Positions 57,075 to 64,000 of a DNA stretch of 64,000 bases are shown piece after piece (position 1 is the stretch's first letter; the number at the start of each line of letters is the position of its first letter). Origin of the DNA: Planctomonas sp. JC2975 (GTDB taxonomy: Bacteria; Actinomycetota; Actinomycetes; Actinomycetales; Microbacteriaceae); contig NZ_JABEKS010000001.1 of assembly GCF_012985205.1 (NCBI RefSeq), forward strand, positions 682,001 to 746,000, given 5' to 3'. A program made the position numbers and the translations under genes. The notes beneath the pieces are model-generated. The model did not search any database. It had not been told where the DNA came from and worked only from the letters and a program-made list of their open reading frames with translations.

Positions 57075-58562
57075 TCAGGCGGTCGCGCGATCCCTGTGGA
57101 TGTGCTCCAGCTTCGACTTGTCCTCCAGCTCGAGCCCCGTCACCTCGGGCAGAGCCGAGAACACGAACCAGAACGAGAGCGCCGCGAAGAGCGCGAATCC
57201 GGCGTAGACCCAGCCGAGGCCGACCGCCTGGCTGAGGATCGGGAACAGCAGCGTGACGAGAAAGTTGAACACCCAGTTGAACGCCGCCGCGATGCCGAGG
57301 CCCAGTCCGCGGATCTTGTTCGGGAACACCTCACCCAGCACGACCCACATCACGGGTCCCCACGTGGCGGCGAAGAAGACGACGAACAGGTTGGCACCGA
57401 TCAAGGCGATGACGCCCCACGGCTCGGGCAGCGTGACGGTCGAACCGGAGACGTGCGCCTGCGCGAACGAGACCGCCGCGAGAACGAGACCGACGAACAT
57501 GCCGGCGGATCCCCAGAGCAGGAGCGCCTTGCGACCGACCCGGTCGACGAAGAGGATGGCGACGAACGTCAACACCACGTTGATCACCGACGTGATGACC
57601 GAGGTGACGAATGAGTCGCTCGCCGAGAAGCCGACGGACTTCCAGAGTGTCGTGGAGTAGTAGAAGATCGCGTTGATGCCTACCAGCTGCTGGAACGCGG
57701 CCATCCCTATGCCGATCCAGAGGATCGGCTGAAGGCCGAGGGCTTTGCCACGAAGGTCGCGATACGTGGCGCGTCGCTCGATTTCCAGGCTGTCCTCGAT
57801 CTCGTGGATGCGTCGATCGATGTCGATCGCGCCCGTCACGTCGCGCACGACGGCTTTCGCATCGTCCCGTCTGCCCTTGCGGATGAGGTACTGCGGCGAC
57901 TCAGGGATGGACAGCGACAGGATGCCGTAGACGACGGCCGGGACGACTCCGACGAGCAGCATCCAGCGCCAGGCAGGGAGGCCGAACCAGAGCTGACGCA
58001 TCGCGTCGCCCTGCGAGCCGGCGAGTGCGGCATCCGACAGCAGCGCGAGGAAGATTCCGAGCGTGATCGCCAGCTGTTGCAGGGAGCTCAGACCACCACG
58101 GAGCCGCGCGGGCGCGATCTCGCCGATGTATGCGGGCGCAATCACCGAGGCGATGCCGATCGCGAGACCGCCGATGAATCGCCAGGTCATGAGGAACCAG
58201 TCGGCGAAGGCGAGCGCGGAGGCGACGGAGCTCACCACGAACAGGATCGCCGCGAGCACCATGACGGACTTGCGGCCCCAGGCGTCCGCGAGCTGACCGG
58301 CGAACCACGCGCCGACGGCGCAGCCGATCAGCGTGATTGCGACGGTGAATCCGATCGCAGCCGCGCCCAGTTCGAACGTGTGCTGGATCGAATCGACCGC
58401 GCCGTTGATGACCGATGTGTCGAACCCGAACAGCAGACCGCCCAGCGCCGCCGAAATGGTGACGCCGAGCACTTTCCCCCGATGCGCCGTTCCCATCGCC
58501 GATCGCGAGCCGCCCGGCGTCGCGCTGCCGGAACTGCCCCCTGAATTGGACGTGTCGGACAT
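57075..58562 (-). CDS. MFS sugar porter
   Basis: A 495-residue sugar-porter family transporter (XylE/AraE/GlcP-like) with 12 membrane segments. Signatures are FGFDTSVINGA, DAWGRKSVM, PESPQYLIRKGR at the central loop, QQLVGINAIFYYSTTLW in helix 7 and NKIRGLGLGI. It is a proton-sugar symporter or facilitator; the sugar is not predictable. GGGGGGTGAG precedes ATG 58562. It interrupts the usual adjacency of the M23 peptidase and rpsB genes. Confidence 0.9.
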   Translation of the reverse strand: MSDTSNSGGSSGSATPGGSRSAMGTAHRGKVLGVTISAALGGLLFGFDTSVINGAVDSIQHTFELGAAAIGFTVAITLIGCAVGAWFAGQLADAWGRKSVMVLAAILFVVSSVASALAFADWFLMTWRFIGGLAIGIASVIAPAYIGEIAPARLRGGLSSLQQLAITLGIFLALLSDAALAGSQGDAMRQLWFGLPAWRWMLLVGVVPAVVYGILSLSIPESPQYLIRKGRRDDAKAVVRDVTGAIDIDRRIHEIEDSLEIERRATYRDLRGKALGLQPILWIGIGMAAFQQLVGINAIFYYSTTLWKSVGFSASDSFVTSVITSVINVVLTFVAILFVDRVGRKALLLWGSAGMFVGLVLAAVSFAQAHVSGSTVTLPEPWGVIALIGANLFVVFFAATWGPVMWVVLGEVFPNKIRGLGLGIAAAFNWVFNFLVTLLFPILSQAVGLGWVYAGFALFAALSFWFVFSALPEVTGLELEDKSKLEHIHRDRATA

Positions 58563-58789
58563 CCATCTCACCCCCCGTGAGTCTGTTAGCACGCTACACC
58601 GGGTATCGGCGTCAGCCAGGGACGAGCCGTATGGACGCGCGCGCCGTTCTGCTGCTCGTGCGATTCGCAGTGCTGCTGCTCCTGCGATTCGCCGAGGCAC
58701 TCCCCCACCCCAATTTCGCGATCCGCGCATGGTCCACAGATGGCGGCAGCGGCTCCAATCCGGGTCCCGAATCGCACCAAGATCGACCC

Positions 58790-59386
58790 ATGCCGTCGCC
58801 GCGATCCCACACCGCTACCCGAGCGGTGGCCGTTCTCGCGGCGGCGGCGGTCGCGCTCGCATCCGTCGGCAACCCCGAGCCGGCGGATGCGAGCGGGAGA
58901 AACCATGCGACCGGCAGGGATGCGCCAGGTGCGCATGCGACGCCGAGAAGCGTCGCCGCTCTCCCCGCTGGCACGTGGGTCTGGCCGTTTCCCGGTCCGC
59001 ATGCCGTCGCGCGGGGATTCGAGGCGCCGGTGTCCCGGTACGCGGCAGGTCATCGGGGTATCGATCTGCCGACGAATCCGGGACAGCTCGTGCGAGCACC
59101 CGAAGGCGGAACAGTGCGCTTCGCCGGCGTGGTCGTCGATCGTCCGACCTTGACGATCGCGACGAGCTCCGGCGTGCTGATCAGCCTCGAGCCGGTGACG
59201 ACGAGCCTTGTCGCAGGGGACCTCGTTGCACGAGGCGCAACCGTGGGAGTCGTCGCGACCGGAGGCCACTGCTCGCAGTCGTGCGTTCACCTTGGCGTGC
59301 GTGTCGCCGGACAGTACGTGTCGCCTCTGCGGTTCTTCGGCGGGGTGCCGCGCGCCGTGCTGCTGCCCATCCGGGATCGGGGCTGA
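58790..59386 (+). CDS. Secreted M23-family (LytM) peptidase
   Basis: A 198-residue protein. A signal peptide (RAVAVLAAAAVALASVG, predicted cleavage near ADA) is followed by a LytM domain: HRGIDLP (zinc His and Asp near residue 87), and HLGVRVAGQYVSPL with the second His region. The middle His of the HxH motif is replaced by Leu-Gly context (CVHLGV keeps one His), typical of short variants. It cleaves or binds peptidoglycan cross-bridges. The start at 58790 lies just before the signal peptide; longer frames are unlikely. Confidence 0.83.
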   Translation: MPSPRSHTATRAVAVLAAAAVALASVGNPEPADASGRNHATGRDAPGAHATPRSVAALPAGTWVWPFPGPHAVARGFEAPVSRYAAGHRGIDLPTNPGQLVRAPEGGTVRFAGVVVDRPTLTIATSSGVLISLEPVTTSLVAGDLVARGATVGVVATGGHCSQSCVHLGVRVAGQYVSPLRFFGGVPRAVLLPIRDRG

Positions 59387-59516
59387 CCGCGAACGATGCG
59401 GAACCACAACGACGCTCGCCGTCGAAAGACCCGGACCTCGCGTGATGATCGCCGCCGGACTGCGAGTAATCCACCACGACTAGTCTCTCAAGCCGCTCGC
59501 CCTTCCGTAGCGGCTG

Positions 59517-59672
59517 GCTAGCCGCTCAAGCCGCTGACCCCTCCACCGCGGCGAGGCTAGCCGCTCAAGCCGCTGGCCCTTCCGTCGCGGCGAGGCTAGC
59601 CGCTCAAGCCGCTGGCCCTTCCGTCGCGGCGAGGCTAGCCGCTCAAGCCGCTGGCCCTTCCGTCGCGGCTAG
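59517..59672. repeat. 39-bp tandem repeat array between convergent genes
   Basis: Four tandem copies of a 39-bp unit starting GCTAGCCGCTCAAGCCGCTG (59517, 59556, 59595, 59634), preceded by a degenerate copy at about 59488. Copies two and three are identical; the first carries five or more changes. Each unit contains GCCGC and GCGGC arms able to form a hairpin. There are no unique spacers, so it is not CRISPR. Confidence 0.85.
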
Positions 59673-59685
59673 CACCGAAACGTGA

Positions 59686-59713
59686 GCGTGCAGGACCGGG
59701 AGGTCCTGCACGC
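59686..59713 (-). terminator. Strong hairpin after xerC
   Basis: GCGTGCAGGACC-GGGA-GGTCCTGCACGC is a perfect 12-bp stem with a 4-nt loop, 16 bp downstream of the xerC stop and facing the M23 gene. No long T-run follows on either strand; likely a bidirectional stop. Confidence 0.7.
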
Positions 59714-59728
59714 GGGAAGTGTGTTCGG

Positions 59729-60808
59729 TCACGCGCGCGGATGCGCCCTCTGGTAGCTCTCCTTGAGGCGTTCCGCAGATACGTGAGTGTAGATCTGGGT
59801 CGTGCCCAGGCTTGCGTGTCCGAGGAGTTCTTGCACGGCGCGGAGATCCGCACCACCGTCGAGCAAGTGGGTGGCCGCCGTGTGGCGCAGCGTGTGCGGG
59901 CCGGACGGCCCGGATCCGGGCAGTTCCTCCAGCAGCGCCGACACCAGGCGGTACACCGTGCGCGGATTCACCCGTCCGCCTCGCGCACCGAGGAACAGCG
60001 CGCCGTCGCTCCGCGTGGCACCGGCAGAGGTCGCATCGCTGGGCGACGTATGGACAGCGATCGTGTCTGCAGAGGCGGTGTCTGCAGGCGTCGTGTCTGC
60101 AGGCGTCGTGTCTGCAGGCGTCGTATCTGCAAGCGTCGTATCTGCAAGCGTCGTGGCGCCGCCAGTCGTGGCACTGGAAGTGGACCGTCGTGCAACGAGC
60201 GCCGGACGCGCCTGGCGGAGGTAGTCCACGATCGCGTTCAGGGCCGGGACGCCGAACGGCGTCACCCGGTCCTTGGATCCTTTGCCGGTGACGCGCACCG
60301 TGAGACGATCCAGGTCCACGTCGTCGACGTCGATGCCGGTGAGCTCCGAGACCCTCAGGGCCGACGCGTAGAGGAGCTCGACGATCGCCACGTCGCGGAG
60401 GGCGATGGGATCGCCGTCCCCGGCTCGTAACATGAGCGACTCAAGCAGGTCGAATGCCTGCTCCTTGGTCACGACCCGCGGGAGTCTCCGGTCGGGCTTG
60501 GGGGCGCGAAGTCGCCGGCCGGCGTCCGTCGGTGCTCGTCCTGTGCGTTCCGACCACGCGGTGAAGCCACGGACAGTCGCAGCGCGCCGCGCGATGGACG
60601 CCTTCGCCAGCTCGTCTTGCTGCGCCTTCCAGAGCCAATCCCTGAGCAGCCCGAGATCGAGCTCTGCCGGCGCGGCACATCCGTGGTCGAGAGCGAAAGC
60701 GGCGAGCGCACGCAGATCTGATCCGTAGGACCGCACCGTACTCGTCGAGTAGCCGCGCTCCGAGCGCAGGAACGACTCGTATTCGTGGATGGCGACGTCC
60801 CAGGACAT
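59729..60808 (-). CDS. xerC: Tyrosine recombinase XerC with repeat insertion
   Basis: A 359-residue recombinase with an N-terminal SAM-like core-binding domain and catalytic residues Arg152 (ALRVSE), Lys176 (GKGSKDR), His305 and Arg308 ([10 protein letters not shown]), His331 ([14 protein letters not shown]) and Tyr340. With XerD it resolves chromosome dimers. Normal length is about 300; the excess is residues 209-268, a Thr/Ala/Asp-rich low-complexity insertion inside the catalytic domain, encoded partly by a 15-bp tandem repeat. All catalytic residues flank it intact. ATG 60808 matches the usual N-terminus. Confidence 0.92.
   Translation of the reverse strand: MSWDVAIHEYESFLRSERGYSTSTVRSYGSDLRALAAFALDHGCAAPAELDLGLLRDWLWKAQQDELAKASIARRAATVRGFTAWSERTGRAPTDAGRRLRAPKPDRRLPRVVTKEQAFDLLESLMLRAGDGDPIALRDVAIVELLYASALRVSELTGIDVDDVDLDRLTVRVTGKGSKDRVTPFGVPALNAIVDYLRQARPALVARRSTSSATTGGATTLADTTLADTTPADTTPADTTPADTASADTIAVHTSPSDATSAGATRSDGALFLGARGGRVNPRTVYRLVSALLEELPGSGPSGPHTLRHTAATHLLDGGADLRAVQELLGHASLGTTQIYTHVSAERLKESYQRAHPRA
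60061..60150. repeat. 15-bp tandem repeat inside xerC
   Basis: Six consecutive 15-bp units of the form TCGTGTCTGCAGGCG, with two units changed to TCGTATCTGCAAGCG. On the coding strand they give repeats of Asp-Thr-Thr-Pro-Ala and Leu-Ala variants. Units keep frame, so copy-number change alters loop length without disrupting the gene. Confidence 0.9.
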
Positions 60809-60861
60809 GTCACCAGCATGTCGCCGGTTCGCCGTCCAACGACCGAGGACACCCCGCCCGG

Positions 60862-61052
60862 CGTGGACGCGGTCAGGCGCCTGGACACAGTGGGCGTGGC
60901 CCCGGCCATGAGTGGACGCGGTACGGCGACACAGTTGGCGTGGACCCGGCCCGACGTGGACACGGTCAGGCGCGTGGACAAAGTGGGCCTGGACGGCGGC
61001 CCGGAGTGGGCACAGGTGGGCGTGGACCGCGCCCGGCGCGGACCCGGCCCGA
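60862..61052. repeat. Degenerate ~47-bp repeats between dprA and xerC
   Basis: Four imperfect copies with shared blocks (GTGGACGCGGTCAGGCG, TGGACACAGTGGGCGTGG, GACCCGGCCC) begin near 60862, 60909, 60954 and 61003. They fill most of the 293-bp gap 60809-61101. The frame of xerC stays open through them, but I see no reason to think they are translated. Confidence 0.6.
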
Positions 61053-61101
61053 CGGTGTCGTCTGCGGCGGCTCGTCATCGAAGACCTGCGGCGGCGTGCG
61101 G

Positions 61102-62502
61102 TCATCGCTGTGCAGACACGGCGACCCAGCCGCCGCCCTGCTCACGGACGCGTCGGTCGAGCTCCAAGCCTCCGAGCACAGCGAGGGTCGACGCCACGCT
61201 GAGACCGGCGAGCGTCGCGAGCTCATCGGCTGTGCGCCCTGCCCGCGTGCTGAGCGCATCCACGATGCGCTTCGTCTCGGGCCCGTCGATCGCGGCCGAA
61301 GCTGGTCCAGACGCCTCAGGAGCGATCAGCTCTGCAACGTCCCTCGTGTTCGTGACGCAGACAGCGTCGTATTCGCGGAAGAGGCGATGACATCCTGCAG
61401 ACGCCGGTGATGTGACGGGTCCGGGAACGGCGGCCAGCGGACGCCCGAGCGCCGCGGCGTGCCCGGCGGTGTTCAGTGAGCCGGACCGCGCTCCCGCCTC
61501 GACTACGACGGTCACCGCGCTGGCTGCGGCGATGAGCCGATTCCGTTGCAGGAATCGCCACTTCGTGGGTGCGGCGCCGCATGGAAGCTCGGAGAGCACG
61601 AGACCGTGCTCGACGACCCGCCGCAGCAGGTCGTCATGACCTGCTGGATAGAACCGGTCGACGCCGCCGGCGAGGAATGCGAATGTGAGTCCGCCGACGG
61701 CGAGCGCTGCACGATGGGCTGTCCCGTCGATGCCATAGGCGGCGCCGGACACGATCGTGTTGCCGAGATCCGCGAGTCCGGCGGAGAGCTCGCTCGCCAC
61801 GTGCTCGCCGTATCCGGTGGCTGCGCGGGCACCGACCAGGGCCACCGTCGATCGAACGTCCGAGATCCGCGACGGGTCGCCTCTGGCCCAGAGCGCGATT
61901 GGTGCATGGGATCCGAGATCGTCGACTCCCCACGGCCACGGTGCGGTCGGGCCGCCGGATCCGGTTGGCACGAGAAGCTCCGCGTGGATCCGTGCCGCCG
62001 AGGTCAGTGCACGCTCCACATCCGCCGAACGCAGTCGCGGCCGCCATCGGTGGAGCGCTGCTTTGAGTTGGTCCGATCCGGCCGGCGGCTCGTCGATCCT
62101 CGTGCGGTGGGACTCGTCCACGATCGGATCCGGCGCGCTTGTTGCACGACCGACGCGCGCGGTTCCGTCCTGGCTCGGTGCCGATCCAGGCACGTCGGTC
62201 ATCCGCTCGACGCCGGGCGAACCGACCGTCACGACCGAGCCGGCCGAGCCGCCGCGGCTTCCAGCCGGGGCGGGGCACGCGAGCCGGGAGCGGTCAGCGG
62301 TGTCGAGGACGTAGGTCAGCGCATCCGCTGCGCCTAGTTCGGCGGCCAGTGTGCCCGCGATGCCGTCGCCTGGCTCCGTGATGACGGACCATGCAGCACG
62401 TGCGAATCTGTCGGCTACGTCGGTGTCCTCCAGTTCCGATTCCGTGGTCACCCCGGCGACCAGACGTCGGACGTTCGCCTCGTCGAGCCCGAACAGGGTC
62501 AT
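61102..62502 (-). CDS. dprA: DNA-processing protein DprA
   Basis: A 466-residue DprA/Smf. An N-terminal helical region with an extra variable linker (about 95-140) is followed by the Rossmann-like ssDNA-binding core: [71 protein letters not shown]-terminal winged helix ([24 protein letters not shown]) completes it. It loads RecA on incoming single strands in transformation. ATG 62502 overlaps the comM stop by 4 bp. Confidence 0.93.
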   Translation of the reverse strand: MTLFGLDEANVRRLVAGVTTESELEDTDVADRFARAAWSVITEPGDGIAGTLAAELGAADALTYVLDTADRSRLACPAPAGSRGGSAGSVVTVGSPGVERMTDVPGSAPSQDGTARVGRATSAPDPIVDESHRTRIDEPPAGSDQLKAALHRWRPRLRSADVERALTSAARIHAELLVPTGSGGPTAPWPWGVDDLGSHAPIALWARGDPSRISDVRSTVALVGARAATGYGEHVASELSAGLADLGNTIVSGAAYGIDGTAHRAALAVGGLTFAFLAGGVDRFYPAGHDDLLRRVVEHGLVLSELPCGAAPTKWRFLQRNRLIAAASAVTVVVEAGARSGSLNTAGHAAALGRPLAAVPGPVTSPASAGCHRLFREYDAVCVTNTRDVAELIAPEASGPASAAIDGPETKRIVDALSTRAGRTADELATLAGLSVASTLAVLGGLELDRRVREQGGGWVAVSAQR

Positions 62503-64000
62503 GCTCCGATTCCCTTCCTGAGGTACAGCGCCGTGCCGATGTGCTCGGCGCTGGGGTGATCCGCGCCGGCGACGTCGGCGATAGTCCATGCCAGACGGAG
62601 CGACCTGTCGTATCCGCGCATGGTGAGCGCGCCGCGTTCCAGCGCCCGATCGAGGACCGCGGTCGAGCCGCGTTGAAGCATCCGCGAATGCTCGCGCAGC
62701 CAGGAACCTGGCACCTCTGCGTTGGTCCGCCACGGGGTCTCCGACAGCCGCGCAGCTGCCGCCGCTCTGGCAGCCGTCACACGAGCGCGAACGGTCGCGG
62801 TCGTCGCGCCCTTGGCCGTTCCCGCGAGCTTGAGCTGCGCCGCGGTGATGCGCCGCACGCTGAGGCGGATGTCCACCCGGTCGAGGAGCGGACCAGAGAT
62901 CTTGGCCATATAGCGCCTGCGCGTCGAAGGCGCACACGTGCATTCGGCATCGGCGGCACCGTATTGACCGCACGGGCAGGGGTTCGCGGCCAGGACGAGC
63001 TGGAAACGACCGGGGAAGGTGGCAACGGCGTTCGCGCGGTGTATGCGGATCCGCCCGGACTCGAGAGGTTGGCGCAGTACGTCGAGCACGGAACTCGGGA
63101 ACTCCGGTGCCTCGTCGAGGAACAGGACGCCATGGGCTGCGCGCACTGCGGCTCCGGGACGGATCTGCGCGCTGCCTCCGCCGACGATCGCAGCGGCGGT
63201 GGCCGTGTGATGGGGAGCCTCGAAAGGCGGCCGAGTCACGAGAGCGGAGACCGGATCGCCGGCCAAGGATCGGATGGACGTCGCCTCGAGGGATGCTTCG
63301 ACGGGAAGATCCGGCAGAAGTCCGGGGAGTCGTTCGGCGAGCATCGTCTTGCCGGCCCCGGGCGGCCCGAGGAGGAACAGGTGATGACCGCCCGCCGCAG
63401 CGATCGTGAGTGCCTCGATCGCTTCTTCGTTGCCCACGATGTCTGCCAGATCCAGCGAGGACGAGTCATCGTCGTCGGCCGCCGTCGCCGACACCTCCCA
63501 GGGTTCGACGGGCACGGGGTCGAGGTCCGAGCCGTGCGCGATCGCCGCTTCCCGCAGAGACGACACGGCCAGCACCTCGATGTCGGGCACGAGACGCGCC
63601 TCAGACTCGTTCGCCGCCGGCACCATCACGCGTCGCATCCCCGCCCGCGCGGCGCCGATCACGGCCGGCAGGACACCCGGCGTGGGTCGGAGCCTGCCGT
63701 CGAGCCCGAGCTCTCCGAGGTGCACCGTTCCGCCGACGGAATCCGCGGGGACGTCGCCCGCTGCTGCGAGTGCCGCCATGGCGATACCCAAGTCGAATCC
63801 GCCGCCGTGCTTCGGCAACGCCGCAGGCGACAGGCTCACGGTGAGCTTGCGGGACGTGATGGGTAGTCCGGAGTTCGCCGCCGCCGCTCTAACCCGATGG
63901 CGGGCCTCGCCGAGCGCGGCGTCCGGAAGTCCGATCACCCAGAAGCCGGGAAGACCGGGCGAGATGTCGGCCTCGATGTCCACGACATGCGGCGTGATGC
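62499..64000 (-). CDS. comM: YifB/ComM-family Mg-chelatase-like AAA+ ATPase (5' end outside window)
   Basis: 500 codons are open to the window edge; the family N-terminus continues upstream, so the true start is outside. It has a ChlI-like N-terminal domain (GLPGFWVIGLPDAALGEAR), Walker A FLLGPPGAGKT, Walker B GVLFLDEAPEF, and a C-terminal domain with cysteines (NPCPCGQYG, CTCAPS). ComM is a helicase that extends branch migration of transforming DNA. It is coupled to dprA by an ATGA overlap. Confidence 0.93.
   Translation of the reverse strand, partial: ITPHVVDIEADISPGLPGFWVIGLPDAALGEARHRVRAAAANSGLPITSRKLTVSLSPAALPKHGGGFDLGIAMAALAAAGDVPADSVGGTVHLGELGLDGRLRPTPGVLPAVIGAARAGMRRVMVPAANESEARLVPDIEVLAVSSLREAAIAHGSDLDPVPVEPWEVSATAADDDDSSSLDLADIVGNEEAIEALTIAAAGGHHLFLLGPPGAGKTMLAERLPGLLPDLPVEASLEATSIRSLAGDPVSALVTRPPFEAPHHTATAAAIVGGGSAQIRPGAAVRAAHGVLFLDEAPEFPSSVLDVLRQPLESGRIRIHRANAVATFPGRFQLVLAANPCPCGQYGAADAECTCAPSTRRRYMAKISGPLLDRVDIRLSVRRITAAQLKLAGTAKGATTATVRARVTAARAAAAARLSETPWRTNAEVPGSWLREHSRMLQRGSTAVLDRALERGALTMRGYDRSLRLAWTIADVAGADHPSAEHIGTALYLRKGIGA

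Noticed and set aside
59480-59680. Possible CRISPR array
   Set aside because: The 39-bp units are directly adjacent without unique spacers, and no cas genes are in the window.
60809-61105. Open frame extending xerC upstream by about 99 codons
   Set aside because: It runs through degenerate tandem repeats and lies before the canonical XerC N-terminus; no SD or conserved sequence supports it.

Overview
The window looks like a chromosomal segment of a high-GC actinobacterium, most likely a member of the Microbacteriaceae. The reasons are the very high GC of all genes, the gene order comM-dprA-xerC-M23-rpsB-tsf-pyrH-frr-cdsA on the right, a GatCAB amidotransferase, a GlgE glycogen pathway, several DivIVA-domain proteins, and many start codons with a TANNNT -10 box only 6-7 bp upstream (leaderless transcripts). 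I see no rRNA, tRNA, insertion sequence, prophage or CRISPR array. The species assignment is inference.

Layout. 1-6 kb: a truncated Ser/Thr kinase with a C-terminal GAF domain, a minimal zinc protease, and a TPP-riboswitch-controlled ykoEDC thiamine/HMP ECF transporter ending in a coupled P-loop kinase-like gene. 6-16 kb: small single genes (GerW-like protein, DNA polymerase IV, aldo/keto reductase, gamma-glutamylcyclotransferase-like protein, SDR, mycothiol-type isomerase, acyl-CoA ligase, DUF1345 protein, cobalamin-independent methionine-synthase-like protein). 16-22 kb: a TetR/MFS efflux pair, an MpaB-type oxygenase with a DUF3054 protein, a large NPPF-motif methyltransferase and a YciI protein. 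22-27 kb: gatCAB, then an epoxide hydrolase divergent from its probable TetR repressor. 27-33 kb: ligA, a small serine hydrolase, mnmA and iscS. 33-43 kb: glgX-ybaK, glgP, glgE-glgB. 43-49 kb: a thioredoxin-TPR protein, a membrane protein with an internal lipobox, a long DivIVA coiled-coil protein and an AI-2E family permease. 49-57 kb: Na+/H+ antiporter, transglycosylase-like protein, multi-repeat DivIVA protein, then cdsA-frr-pyrH-tsf-rpsB read leftwards. 57-64 kb: sugar MFS porter, M23 peptidase, and xerC-dprA-comM, with comM running off the edge.

How genes work together: GlgE and GlgB build branched alpha-glucan while GlgP and GlgX degrade it. IscS supplies sulfur that MnmA puts on tRNA. 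GatCAB makes Gln-/Asn-tRNA by transamidation. YkoEDC imports thiamine precursors and is shut off by TPP. rpsB/tsf/frr/pyrH/cdsA tie translation, UMP and phospholipid synthesis together.

Most of the window is core chromosome. The observations most worth checking are regulatory or structural: a 19-bp gap in which iscS and glgX share one back-to-back -10 element; a 57-nt nearly continuous hairpin with a GAAA loop after gatB; a cluster of three different tandem repeats in and around xerC, one coding inside the recombinase; tandem 20-bp-phased operators between the epoxide hydrolase and TetR genes; and a membrane protein carrying a complete lipobox in its middle.
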